Assembly (NCBI GenBank): GCA_947598155.1
Contig: CANQFC010000001.1
Span: 62,001-126,000 of the forward strand
Reading direction: 5' to 3'
Source of the DNA: an uncultured Clostridia bacterium
GTDB taxonomy: Bacteria; Bacillota; Clostridia; Oscillospirales; Acutalibacteraceae
Length of the DNA: 64,000 bases
The notes below the pieces were generated by a model, which saw nothing but the letters and a program-made list of their open reading frames with translations, did not search any database and was not told where the DNA came from. This document shows, in pieces, positions 51,698 to 60,367 of the stretch (its first letter is position 1; each line of letters opens with the position of its first letter). The position numbers were made by a program, and so were the translations under genes.

Positions 51698-53293
51698 ATG
51701 AAAAGATTTTTATGCGTTTTTTTGGCGCTCGTTTTATGTATGGGGCTTTTTAGCTCCTGCGGAAAAAAGGAGACGTCGGGCAAAAATTTTGCCGCGGCGG
51801 TTTCCTCTCTGCCTAAAACGTTTGACCCGCAGATAGCTTGCGCCGATGTTGAAAAAACGGTGGCGCTTAATTGCTTTGACACGCTTTTGCGCCCCGACGA
51901 AAACGGAAAACTTATGTGCCTTGCGGCGGAAAGCTATACGGTTTCGGACGACGGTCTTGTTTATACATTTAAAATACGCCGAGGATTAAAATATTTTACC
52001 CCCGCGGCAACTAAAAAATTTATCGAGGAAAAGGGCGGCGCGGTGCCGCAGGATATAACGGCGGACGATTTCGCGTTCGGCATAAAGAGGGGGATACTTC
52101 CCGAAACGCAGGCCGCGGACTACTCTCTTCTGTCGAGCATCAAAAATGCCGACGCGGTTCACAGCGGCACGGCGGACTCCGATTCGCTGGGAATTAGCTC
52201 CGACGGAGGGCAAACGCTCACAATAACGCTTGAAAAGCCCGACAAAAATTTCCTCTTTGCGCTTTCTCAACCTATTTCGGCTCCATGCAACGAACAGTTT
52301 TTCAATTTAACGGCGGGAAGGTACGGGCTTGAGCAAAAATACACAGCATTCAGCGGAGCGTTTTATGTATCGGGAATGTCGGATGAAAAATCCGTTACTA
52401 TTTCCAAAAACAGCGAGTACGGCGGTGTAAGCGCGGCTGTTCCGAATTCCGTCACGTTTTATCTTAATGAGGATTATTCGCAGACGGCCTCAAAGCTGAA
52501 AAAAGGCAATTACGACTGCGGGTTCGTTGACGACGCCTCCAAAAACGGCGTCGGCGGAAAGACGACAGAAAAAAATCTGAGCGATATAACCCTTTGCCTT
52601 GTATTTAATTTCGCGCGGGAAAAGTTTTCGTCGCTCAATTTGAGGAAAGGGCTTGTCAGCGCCATAGATTTTGATTCGCTGACGGACAGCAGAGCGAGCG
52701 GCATTGTAGCTCCTGATTACTTTTTGTCAGGCGAAAAAATTTCCAATTCGGGAGTAAGCTCGGCTCGGCTCGACGTTAACGGCTCAAGAAAGTATTTAAC
52801 CGACGCTCTTTCCGAACTTAAAGAATCAACTCTCACCGTAGATATAATCTGCACTGAATATACCGAGCAAATTGCAAAGAATATAATAAATTCGTGGCAA
52901 AAAAACGTCGGCGTTGAGCTTAACGGAACAGTGTCCGTATTGAAGGAAAAGGAATTTGACTCCGCAATAGCCAAAAAAGATTTTGACATTGCCGCTTACC
53001 CGCTTTCCTCATCTTCGTCTGACGCGAAATCGCTTTTGGCCGCGTTTACAAGCGAAAGCCGCGCGAATTTCACAGGCTACTCTTCCGAGGAATACGACAG
53101 GATATTCGCCGATTTAACCGCGAATCCCACTCAAAAAAATCTTGCTTACGCGCAAAGTTTTCTGATTGAAAACGCGGTCGTAATTCCGCTGCGGTTTGAT
53201 TCGCATTGGTTTATCTGCGCCGAGGGCGTCAGCGGAATTTATTTTGTTTACGACACGGCGAATATATATTTTTGCGGCGGAGAAAAACAATGA
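51698..53293 (+). CDS. Peptide-type solute-binding lipoprotein
   Basis: 531 aa. The lipobox GLFSSC ends a 22-residue signal sequence. The family 5 extracellular solute-binding fold (DppA/OppA type) shows LPKTFDPQIACADVEKTV near the start and YTFKIRRGLKYF. The permease and ATPase genes are not in the window, so the substrate is unknown. AAGGTGG precedes the ATG. Its TGA overlaps the next start (ATGA). Confidence 0.85.
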   Translation: MKRFLCVFLALVLCMGLFSSCGKKETSGKNFAAAVSSLPKTFDPQIACADVEKTVALNCFDTLLRPDENGKLMCLAAESYTVSDDGLVYTFKIRRGLKYFTPAATKKFIEEKGGAVPQDITADDFAFGIKRGILPETQAADYSLLSSIKNADAVHSGTADSDSLGISSDGGQTLTITLEKPDKNFLFALSQPISAPCNEQFFNLTAGRYGLEQKYTAFSGAFYVSGMSDEKSVTISKNSEYGGVSAAVPNSVTFYLNEDYSQTASKLKKGNYDCGFVDDASKNGVGGKTTEKNLSDITLCLVFNFAREKFSSLNLRKGLVSAIDFDSLTDSRASGIVAPDYFLSGEKISNSGVSSARLDVNGSRKYLTDALSELKESTLTVDIICTEYTEQIAKNIINSWQKNVGVELNGTVSVLKEKEFDSAIAKKDFDIAAYPLSSSSSDAKSLLAAFTSESRANFTGYSSEEYDRIFADLTANPTQKNLAYAQSFLIENAVVIPLRFDSHWFICAEGVSGIYFVYDTANIYFCGGEKQ

Positions 53294-53760
53294 CGGTAAA
53301 TAGAAAAGTCTATATTATAATTTCATACGCGCTTGTGTTGGCCGCCGCCGTTTTTATATTCCTTATGTCGGCGGCGAACGGAAATTCCTCATCTCAAATG
53401 AGCAATTCTCTGATTTTGAAAATTATGGAGATTACAGGGCTTGAGTTTTCGCATTATTTTATACGAAAAGCGGCGCATTTTTGCGAATTTGCACTGCTCT
53501 CGTTTTTGCTTACCAATGCGGTTTTTGCGTCATTCAAAAATAAAAAAGCGTGTGTATTTGCATTCACGGCATCCTGTGTTTATGCGGTAACGGACGAGTT
53601 GCATCAGCTTTTTTCCGATGGGCGCGCGTGCAGTGTAAAGGATATGCTAATTGACTCTTTCGGGGCGCTTTTGGGCGCGGTGTTATGCTCGTTAATAATT
53701 TTAATATACATAAAAATTACTGAAAGGAACAAAGAGAATGGCGATACTAAGACCGTTTAA
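53290..53760 (+). CDS. VanZ-like membrane protein
   Basis: 156 aa, four hydrophobic segments. FIFLMSAANGNSSSQMSN, HFIRKAAHFCEFALLSFLL and AVTDELHQLFSDGRACSVKDMLIDSFGALLG match the VanZ family; the KxxHF...DE(xH)Q core is complete. VanZ confers low-level teicoplanin resistance in enterococci; for most homologues the role is unknown. Start overlaps the lipoprotein stop. Confidence 0.85.
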   Translation: MTVNRKVYIIISYALVLAAAVFIFLMSAANGNSSSQMSNSLILKIMEITGLEFSHYFIRKAAHFCEFALLSFLLTNAVFASFKNKKACVFAFTASCVYAVTDELHQLFSDGRACSVKDMLIDSFGALLGAVLCSLIILIYIKITERNKENGDTKTV

Positions 53761-54982
53761 GGCTATAAGACCCGTGCCGCAGAAGGCGGATAAAGTCGGC
53801 GCGCTCCCATACGACGTAATGAGTTCAGACGAGGCAAGAGAAATGGTTAAGGGGAATCCTTATTCATTTCTGCACGTTGACAAGGCTGAAATAGATTTGC
53901 CTGAGGGCACTTACATATATGATGAAAAGGTGTATAAAAAGGCGAGCGAAAACCTTAAAAAGCTAATATCCGACGGCATATTGACTCAGGACAGCAAACC
54001 TACACTTTATATTTACCGGCAAATTATGAACGGCAGGGCGCAGACGGGGCTTGTCGGGTGTACCGCCGTCGACGATTACATTGACAATATCATCAAAAAG
54101 CACGAATTTACCCGCGCCGACAAAGAGGCGGACAGAATACGCCACGTCGATATTTGCAACGCGAATACGGGGCCTATTTTCCTGACTCACCGTGAAAATA
54201 AGACAGTGTCCGAAATAACGGAAAACTGGAAGAAAAATAACGCGCCCGTTTACGACTTCGTGAGCAGTGACGGCGTTTCCCAGACCGTTTGGGTTATAGA
54301 TGACGACAGCACTGTGGACGCTCTTATAAGAGAATACGCAAATATTCCTTACCTCTACATTGCCGACGGCCACCATCGCTGTGCCTCGGCTGTCAAGGTG
54401 GGGGAGAGCCGCCGGGCAGGCGGCGAATATGATTGTAACGCAGAATTTAATTTTTTCCTCTCCGTAATTTTTCCCTGCAACGAGCTTAAAATTATGGATT
54501 ATAACCGTGTGATTGCCGATTTAAACAATCTTACAAGCGAAGAGTTTATATCAAAGATAGGCGAAAAGTTTGATGTGCTTAAAATCGGCAAAGAACCTTT
54601 TTCTCCAAAGGAGCGCCATACTTTCGGAATGTATCTTGACGGCGAATGGTACCGCCTTACGGCAAAAGGCAGGTTTATTAGCAAAGACGACCCCGTTGAG
54701 AGCCTTGACGTTTCAATTCTTCAGAACAACCTTATTTCGCCCGTACTCGGCATCAGCGACCCGAGAACCGACAAACGCATTGACTTTGTCGGCGGAATCA
54801 GAGGGCTTTCGGAGCTTGAAAAAAGAGTAAACGACGGAATGAGAGTTGCCTTTTCAATGTACCCGACCTCAATTTCGGAGCTTATGAACGTCGCTGACGC
54901 GGGCAAAGTTATGCCGCCGAAATCCACTTGGTTTGAGCCTAAGCTTTTGTCGGGTCTGTTTATTCACAGCCTGTCGGACTGA
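53738..54982 (+). CDS. DUF1015-family protein
   Basis: 414 aa cytosolic protein. VRP-type start (MAILRPFKAIRPVPQKADKV), PYDVMSSDEAREM, YIYRQ, and YIADGHHRCASAVKV are the hallmarks of DUF1015. HHR suggests a nucleotide or metal site, but no activity is established. Overlaps the VanZ-like gene by 23 bases, with GAAAGGA inside it. Confidence 0.88.
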   Translation: MAILRPFKAIRPVPQKADKVGALPYDVMSSDEAREMVKGNPYSFLHVDKAEIDLPEGTYIYDEKVYKKASENLKKLISDGILTQDSKPTLYIYRQIMNGRAQTGLVGCTAVDDYIDNIIKKHEFTRADKEADRIRHVDICNANTGPIFLTHRENKTVSEITENWKKNNAPVYDFVSSDGVSQTVWVIDDDSTVDALIREYANIPYLYIADGHHRCASAVKVGESRRAGGEYDCNAEFNFFLSVIFPCNELKIMDYNRVIADLNNLTSEEFISKIGEKFDVLKIGKEPFSPKERHTFGMYLDGEWYRLTAKGRFISKDDPVESLDVSILQNNLISPVLGISDPRTDKRIDFVGGIRGLSELEKRVNDGMRVAFSMYPTSISELMNVADAGKVMPPKSTWFEPKLLSGLFIHSLSD

Positions 54983-55001
54983 AATTTAACATAAAAACAC
55001 G

Positions 55002-55030
55002 AAAAAAGCAGGGCAAACCCTGCTTTTTAT
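55002..55030. terminator. Bidirectional terminator
   Basis: AAAAGCAGGG (55004-55013) pairs with CCCTGCTTTT (55018-55027) around CAAA. It lies between the convergent DUF1015 gene and the CooT-type gene. Confidence 0.85.
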
Positions 55031-55103
55031 TTTTAGTAAGTGCTTTACCCTTATTGAATTGCAATGTGAGAATTAACCTATTGCAAAAACGGATAAGCGT
55101 TTA

Positions 55104-55301
55104 TTACCGCGCAGACGGCGTCTTAACGGTAATTACGTTTTCCATAAGGTCTATGCAGTCGATTTCGGCGTCTATTTCGGTTTTAACGCCCAAAATATTT
55201 ATCAGAATCAATTTGCCGTTTTCCATTCTGACGCCGGCAACGTTTTCCTGAATAAGTTTTTTATCGTTTCCGTTTAACGAATAAACTGCTGAAAGGCACA
55301 T
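55104..55301 (-). CDS. CooT-family nickel-binding protein
   Basis: 65 aa. MCLSAVYSLNG at the N-terminus, with Cys2 as the presumed metal ligand, and VAGVRMENGKLILINILGVK match the CooT family (homodimeric Ni(II)-binding). It is two bases downstream of the His-rich gene, forming a pair that suggests nickel delivery. No nickel enzyme is in the window. Confidence 0.78.
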   Translation of the reverse strand: MCLSAVYSLNGNDKKLIQENVAGVRMENGKLILINILGVKTEIDAEIDCIDLMENVITVKTPSAR

Positions 55302-55303
55302 TT

Positions 55304-55540
55304 TTATTCTCCTTTCATTATTTTAAGCGCTTCGCAGAGCTTATCGTTTCCGGCGGCCATAAGCTCGACCGCTTCGTCGATAAGCGCGGCCGCCCGGGGT
55401 TCTGACAATAAAGCGATTTTTTTAAGTTCCTCGGCGTGGTGGCGGTTATGCTCTGCCATATATTCAAGCAATGCGAGCGTTTCTTCGGGAGAAGACGCAT
55501 TGCCGTGCGAATGTTCGTGCGAATGATTGTGATTTTCCAT
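55304..55540 (-). CDS. Histidine-rich small protein, likely metal binding
   Basis: 78 aa. The N-terminus MENHNHSHEHSHGN has six His in 13 residues, and HNRHHAEEL adds three. The remainder is helical. The His clusters and the adjacent CooT-type gene suggest a nickel reservoir or chaperone. GGAG precedes the ATG. Confidence 0.75.
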   Translation of the reverse strand: MENHNHSHEHSHGNASSPEETLALLEYMAEHNRHHAEELKKIALLSEPRAAALIDEAVELMAAGNDKLCEALKIMKGE

Positions 55541-55554
55541 TTTTAAAACTCCTC

Positions 55555-55932
55555 TCAGTCAATATCGTATTTTTTCATAGTTTCGTCGGTTCTGAATTCG
55601 TGCTTTTCGTAATATCCGATAAGTTCTCCTTCGTCATCACGCAGTGCAACCATATATATGTCTTTATTAAGCTTAACATTTTTAAAGGTGTAAACAAGAT
55701 TGTTGTTTTTATCTTTTTTGAACCACTCGACTGTTTTCAGAATCATATTTCGGGATTTCTCGCTGTGGCAGTCAAGAAGACTTTGCCCCAAAAGCTTTTC
55801 CCCTCCGTATTTTTCGTAATTTTTGACTGCGGCAGGGTTCATATAGACTATTTTGTGCGAAAGGTCGCATAATACAATAGGAGCTCTGTCCTGCTGTAAA
55901 ACGCTTTTAAACAATAAATAATTATCCATCAT
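55555..55932 (-). CDS. PAS-domain protein
   Basis: 125 aa, essentially one PAS domain: APIVLCDLSHKIVYMNPAAVKNYEKYGG, LLGQSLLDCHSE, and a C-terminal EFRTDETMK. No output domain is attached. It may bind a small molecule or haem/flavin; this cannot be told. Two ATGs (55932, 55929) and a GTG (55938) precede the domain; AAAGGTG favours the ATGs. Its start overlaps the GH31 stop. Confidence 0.8.
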   Translation of the reverse strand: MMDNYLLFKSVLQQDRAPIVLCDLSHKIVYMNPAAVKNYEKYGGEKLLGQSLLDCHSEKSRNMILKTVEWFKKDKNNNLVYTFKNVKLNKDIYMVALRDDEGELIGYYEKHEFRTDETMKKYDID

Positions 55933-58231
55933 AATCACCTTTTTCCTTTATTATAAGCGCCCTTAAGTCGCCGTTTGCGAGCGCAAATTTCGGCTCAAAG
56001 GGAGTATCGCCTGTGTTTTCATAATAAACAGTTACCGTATTTTCACCGCATTCAACCTTAATATTCAGATTTACACACTTGTTTTTCAGATAGTCGAAGG
56101 TCTTGCCGTCGTCAAAGAAAAACGAGTCGGTAAAAGAGCCCTTTTTTAAGGGATAAACTGTTAAAATTATGTTTTCGCTCTTGTTAAATCCCGTCGCTTT
56201 GTTGTACGGAATAACACTTCCGCACCTTACAAAATATTTCATTTTGCCAAAAGCCGATATTTCTGCTTTAACTGTGGTTCCGCCCTTAAAAACGGAGCCG
56301 TCAAAATACCAGCTGTCGCCTTTCGGAAGTCTGACTGTAACCGTATCCGCGCCCTCGTCCAAAACGGGGGCGACAAGTATATTCCTCCCGACAAGAAATG
56401 AGTCGGATTCTCTGCTCTCGCCGCCGTAATAGAGAAATACGGGCGAGTTTATCGGTTCGTCAAATTCTACCGCTCTGTAAGCGCAGTTGTAAAGGTACGG
56501 CACCAATTCCTTTCGCTGAGCGAATATTTCCTTTACATACGGAATAATATCGGGGTAGCTCCACGGCATTGTTGCAGACCCGTCCGAATTCCACGAATGA
56601 ATGGTAAACCTCGGCTCAAAAAGCCCAAGCTGAAGCCAGCGAAGAAGCAGTTCCCGCGACGGCATTCCGCCTGAAAATCCGCCCAAGTCGTGCCCGTAAA
56701 AATAAAATCCGGATAAAGACATCGTAAGTCCGATATAATGGCAGAATTTAAGCGAACGCCAATCTGTGCTGTTATCTCCGGACCAAGTCTGCGCAAATCT
56801 GCGCACGCCGATATTTCCGCTCCGTGTAGAGATAAACGGCCTTAAATTCGGGTACTTTCGGGTCTGCGCGAGATAAGACGAATAAACCATTAAGTAGGTA
56901 AAAATCGGTCGGATTCGCGAAGCGCTTACGGCTGAACCGAATCCGTAAGCGAGCGCGTTTTCATCTTTTATGTCAAATTCGTTGTTGTCGTTCCAAGTGT
57001 ATTTAATTCCTTTGGAAAGAAGCTTATCGCCGACATTTTTTATCCAAAATTCGCGGGCGTCTTTGTTCGTGAAATCAAGGTAACTGCCTTGTCCGTCCCA
57101 AAAACGCGTAATAAACGGAGTACCGTCCGCGTTTTTTACAAAAAGACCTTTTTCGGCAATTTCAGGGTACATGGGGTGGTCTGTAAGAAAAGCCGGCTTA
57201 ATATTCGGAATTAAATCGACGCCTGCGCCCTGAAAACGCTCGATAAATTTTTCGGGATTAGGAAATTTTTCGTTATTCCAGTTAAAAACGTACCGTTTTT
57301 CTCCTATTGACGTGTAACCCGATGAAAGGTAAAACCCCGCGCAGTTTAAGTCGTGTTTTCGGAGCTGTTCAAGGAACATATTCATCTGCTTTTCCGAATC
57401 GGGAGCGTCGGTGTAAGCCATTGTGCTGGCGCAGTAATCAAAGCTGCTCCGCGGGGGAAACATCTGTTTTCCGCAAATGTGCGAAAATTGCTTTACTATC
57501 TCAAGCGGGCTGCCGAAAATGACATAGTAGACGAGCGTGTTATCCCGAGTCCTGAAATATTTGTACGGCTCGTAATAGTTGTTTATCTCTTTGCCGAAGT
57601 CAAAATAAGACGTGTCGGAGGTATCGTAAAAAATACCGTAACATCCGGCGCTGTTTTCGCAGATAAAAAACGGCGTATGTTTATAAAGAGGGTCCGTCGT
57701 TTCGGCGTTGTACCCCATGGAATCGGAGGTTTCTATTCTGTAAGAATTACCGGATTTATCAAGCTTTCCGCACTTGTCGCCCAGCCCGAAAATCCGTTCG
57801 CCGCACTCCCTTGAAATATAGTGGTACGTACTGTTCCCAAATTCGCCGCCAAAGTTGTAGGCAAGGGGAGAGCGGTCCGAAAACAGCGTTTTGCCGTCTT
57901 TTTCATATTTCAAAAGAAAATTATGCCGATTGACGGCTACATTTACTCCGCATTTGAGCGAAAAACAGTCGTATCCGCCTCTCGTTTCGGCGCTGACATT
58001 AACAGCCGAAAATCCTCTGCGGGAAAGCTTTTCTCTGCCGGCGACGCCCAAGTCCGCCGAATCGGGATTGATGCAAAAAGTCGGGAGCATTTCATCGCCG
58101 TCGCAAAAAAGGGCAACTCTTAAAAGCGATTCTCCCAAAACGTCGATACGGGCATTTTGACTGCCGCATTTATACAGTAAAAAATTTTCATTATTCTGTT
58201 TTTCAAAATCATAGCTGAATTTCAATGACAA
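55922..58231 (-). CDS. Glycoside hydrolase family 31 enzyme
   Basis: 769 aa, no signal peptide. N-domain 1-250, then the catalytic barrel with the nucleophile in KYTWNDNNEF near 413 and the acid/base in QTWSGDNSTDW near 480; GHDLGGF and EPRFTIHSWN are also typical. Alpha-glucosidase or alpha-xylosidase-type activity is likely; the exact specificity is not deducible. TTG starts at 58231 and 58225 are both possible. Confidence 0.88.
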   Translation of the reverse strand: MSLKFSYDFEKQNNENFLLYKCGSQNARIDVLGESLLRVALFCDGDEMLPTFCINPDSADLGVAGREKLSRRGFSAVNVSAETRGGYDCFSLKCGVNVAVNRHNFLLKYEKDGKTLFSDRSPLAYNFGGEFGNSTYHYISRECGERIFGLGDKCGKLDKSGNSYRIETSDSMGYNAETTDPLYKHTPFFICENSAGCYGIFYDTSDTSYFDFGKEINNYYEPYKYFRTRDNTLVYYVIFGSPLEIVKQFSHICGKQMFPPRSSFDYCASTMAYTDAPDSEKQMNMFLEQLRKHDLNCAGFYLSSGYTSIGEKRYVFNWNNEKFPNPEKFIERFQGAGVDLIPNIKPAFLTDHPMYPEIAEKGLFVKNADGTPFITRFWDGQGSYLDFTNKDAREFWIKNVGDKLLSKGIKYTWNDNNEFDIKDENALAYGFGSAVSASRIRPIFTYLMVYSSYLAQTRKYPNLRPFISTRSGNIGVRRFAQTWSGDNSTDWRSLKFCHYIGLTMSLSGFYFYGHDLGGFSGGMPSRELLLRWLQLGLFEPRFTIHSWNSDGSATMPWSYPDIIPYVKEIFAQRKELVPYLYNCAYRAVEFDEPINSPVFLYYGGESRESDSFLVGRNILVAPVLDEGADTVTVRLPKGDSWYFDGSVFKGGTTVKAEISAFGKMKYFVRCGSVIPYNKATGFNKSENIILTVYPLKKGSFTDSFFFDDGKTFDYLKNKCVNLNIKVECGENTVTVYYENTGDTPFEPKFALANGDLRALIIKEKGDYDG

Positions 58232-58261
58232 GGCGCCCTCTTAATTTTACCGATTTATCTT

Positions 58262-58290
58262 ATTGTAACATTACTGCCGGATTTTTTCAA
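58262..58290 (-). promoter_or_regulatory. Sigma-A promoter of the GH31 operon
   Basis: Minus-strand TTGAAA (58290-58285), 17 bases, TACAAT (58267-58262). It is divergent from the promoter at 58293-58321. Confidence 0.65.
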
Positions 58291-58292
58291 GG

Positions 58293-58321
58293 TTGCAATC
58301 TGTTACAATATAGTTTATAAT
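58293..58321 (+). promoter_or_regulatory. Sigma-A promoter of the XRE/DtxR operon
   Basis: TTGCAA (58293-58298), 17 bases, TATAAT (58316-58321). Its -35 lies three bases from the -35 of the divergent GH31 promoter, so one regulator could control both. The XRE protein encoded just downstream is a candidate. Confidence 0.7.
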
Positions 58322-58369
58322 ATTGATATACTGATATATTGTGGAATATAGCGCTTTTTCGGAGGGAAT

Positions 58370-58732
58370 ATGGACACTTATATAAAACTTAAAATTATCA
58401 GGCTTGACAACGGGTTGACTCAGGAAAATGTCGCAAAGGCGCTTGGAATAACCCGTTCGTCTTATTGCAGTTATGAAATAGGCAGGCGGAAAATGAGCAT
58501 AAATATGCTTGAAACTCTTGCGAAATATTACCGTATGCCGATAAGCGTTTTTTTCAACGATGACGTTAAAACGGTCAGCGACAGCGAGCATTACGATGAA
58601 AAAGCGGTATATTTATCCTCTCTTTCCGATGAGGAAAAGAAAATTGTTTTTGCGTACAGACTGGCGGATGAAAAGAAAAAAAGTAAAATTATGCGGGCGG
58701 TTGAGGAAAATGAAAATGACGGAAAAGAATAA
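58370..58732 (+). CDS. XRE-family transcriptional regulator
   Basis: 120 aa. HTH in residues 1-60: LKIIRLDNGLTQENVAKALG, SSYCSYEIGRRKMSINMLE. A short helical C-terminal region (LSDEEKKIVFAYRLADEKKKSK) follows, with no recognised ligand domain. GGAGG precedes the ATG. It overlaps the DtxR-type gene. Confidence 0.88.
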   Translation: MDTYIKLKIIRLDNGLTQENVAKALGITRSSYCSYEIGRRKMSINMLETLAKYYRMPISVFFNDDVKTVSDSEHYDEKAVYLSSLSDEEKKIVFAYRLADEKKKSKIMRAVEENENDGKE

Positions 58733-59114
58733 TTCGGAACCGAAATTAAATATGACGGCCTCGCTTGAGGATTATCTTGAGGCTGTTTTTGTGCTGTCCG
58801 GGAACAGCGGCGAGGTGCGCCTTACGGATATTGCCGCAAATCTCGGCGTTTCCAAGCCGAGCGCGAACAGAGCTGTCAATACCCTTACACAGAATGGATT
58901 TTTAAAACACGAAACCTACGGCGCTATAACGCTGACGCCGGAAGGGGAAACTTATGCCGCGAGCGTTTTGCACAGGCATAAGCTTTTAAAGCATTTTCTT
59001 AACGGCACATTGGGCGTAAACGAGGCAACCGCAGAAGAAGACGCCTGTAAAATGGAGCACGTTATGAGCGCGGAAACTATTGAAAAGCTTTACGATTACC
59101 TTGAAAGGCAGTGA
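58716..59114 (+). CDS. DtxR/MntR-family metal-dependent regulator
   Basis: 132 aa. Winged helix TASLEDYLEAVFVLSGN, VRLTDIAANLGVSKPSANRAVNTL, and metal-site/dimerisation region HRHKLLKHFLNGTLGV, EEDACKMEHVMS. It lacks the SH3 domain. Metal-dependent (Fe or Mn) repression is expected. ATG 58716 has GAGGA eight bases upstream. A long upstream frame is the +1 translation of the XRE gene. Confidence 0.88.
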   Translation: MTEKNNSEPKLNMTASLEDYLEAVFVLSGNSGEVRLTDIAANLGVSKPSANRAVNTLTQNGFLKHETYGAITLTPEGETYAASVLHRHKLLKHFLNGTLGVNEATAEEDACKMEHVMSAETIEKLYDYLERQ

Positions 59115-60367
59115 AAAAAGTGACAAATGTCGCCGTTATCGGCGGCGGCGCTTCGGGACTGTGTGCCGCTGTTGAACTTGTTAGCAATGCGACCGACAAA
59201 AACGGGATTCAGGTCACCGTTCTCGAAAAAATGACGAGAGTCGGGAAAAAACTTCTCGTTACGGGCAACGGCAGATGCAACCTTACAAATATGAACGCGG
59301 CCGTTTCGGGGTACAGGGGCGATACCGAATTTGCAGAAACGGCTTTAAAGCGTTATACCCCCGAAAAGAATATCGAATTTTTCAACTCTTTGGGTCTTTA
59401 CACAAGAACCGAGGAGGACGGCAGGGTATATCCTCTTTCAAATCAAGCTTCATCTGTGCTTGACGCATTGCGTTTTGAATGCGAACGGCTCGGAGTAAAG
59501 CTCGTCTGTGATTACAGGGCGGTGCATCTTAAAGAGGTAAGCACCGCTTTTACAAGAAAAATAGTTGTAAACAACCGCGACAGGTTTGATTATGTAATTG
59601 TAGCCGCCGGGGGAAAAGCCGCAAAAATACACGGTACGGACGGCGACAGTTACGACCTTCTGAAGATGCTCGGCCATACCGTAACATCCATAGCCCCTGC
59701 GCTTGTATCGCTTAACTGTGAAAACTTCACAAAATCGCTCAAAGGAATACGCTCTGTATGCGGCGTTGAGCTTGTAATCGACGGAAAATCCGAATATAAA
59801 AATTCGGGAGAGGTGCAGTTTACCGATTACGGTCTGTCGGGAATTCCCATAATGCAGCTTTCGCGCTTTGTTTCGATGTCCCCGTCAAACGATATACAGA
59901 TAATTCTTGACTTAACGCCCGATTTCTCGGAAGAAAAACTGTTGTCATATCTGATTTCAAGGCGTGAAAAAGATACGGGGCTTTGTGAAAATATGCTGAG
60001 CGGCATAATCAACAAGCAAATCTGCATAACAATAATGAAAGAATGCGGCATTGCCGTAAACGGAAGGGTAAACGGTTTGAGCGACGAACAGATTAAATCG
60101 CTCTGCACGATATTGAAAAGATGGAAAATAAACGTCAAAAACTCACGGAGTTTTGATTTTGCGCAGGTTACGGCAGGCGGGTTAAATTGCTCTGAATTTA
60201 ACCCCGAAACAATGGAATCAAGGCTTTGCAGCGGAGTTTACTGTTGCGGCGAGGCTTTGGACGTTGACGGCGACTGCGGCGGATATAATCTTCAGTGGGC
60301 GTGGAGCTCGGGCAGAACGGCAGGCAAAAGCTTGGCGGAAAGGATAAACAATGCTCAGAATAAGTGA
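59111..60367 (+). CDS. BaiN/HI0933-type flavoprotein
   Basis: 418 aa. FAD-binding motif VAVIGGGASGLCAAVEL (GxGxxG), KKLLVTGNGRCNLTN, and VTAGGLNCSEFNPETMES near the C-terminus match the HI0933 family, which includes BaiN of bile-acid pathways. The assignment to bile acids is not supported here. GTG start overlaps the DtxR stop. Confidence 0.88.
   Translation: MKKVTNVAVIGGGASGLCAAVELVSNATDKNGIQVTVLEKMTRVGKKLLVTGNGRCNLTNMNAAVSGYRGDTEFAETALKRYTPEKNIEFFNSLGLYTRTEEDGRVYPLSNQASSVLDALRFECERLGVKLVCDYRAVHLKEVSTAFTRKIVVNNRDRFDYVIVAAGGKAAKIHGTDGDSYDLLKMLGHTVTSIAPALVSLNCENFTKSLKGIRSVCGVELVIDGKSEYKNSGEVQFTDYGLSGIPIMQLSRFVSMSPSNDIQIILDLTPDFSEEKLLSYLISRREKDTGLCENMLSGIINKQICITIMKECGIAVNGRVNGLSDEQIKSLCTILKRWKINVKNSRSFDFAQVTAGGLNCSEFNPETMESRLCSGVYCCGEALDVDGDCGGYNLQWAWSSGRTAGKSLAERINNAQNK

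Noticed and set aside
59111-60367. Flavoprotein as a bile-acid BaiN enzyme
   Set aside because: Only family-level similarity is visible and none of the other bai genes is present.
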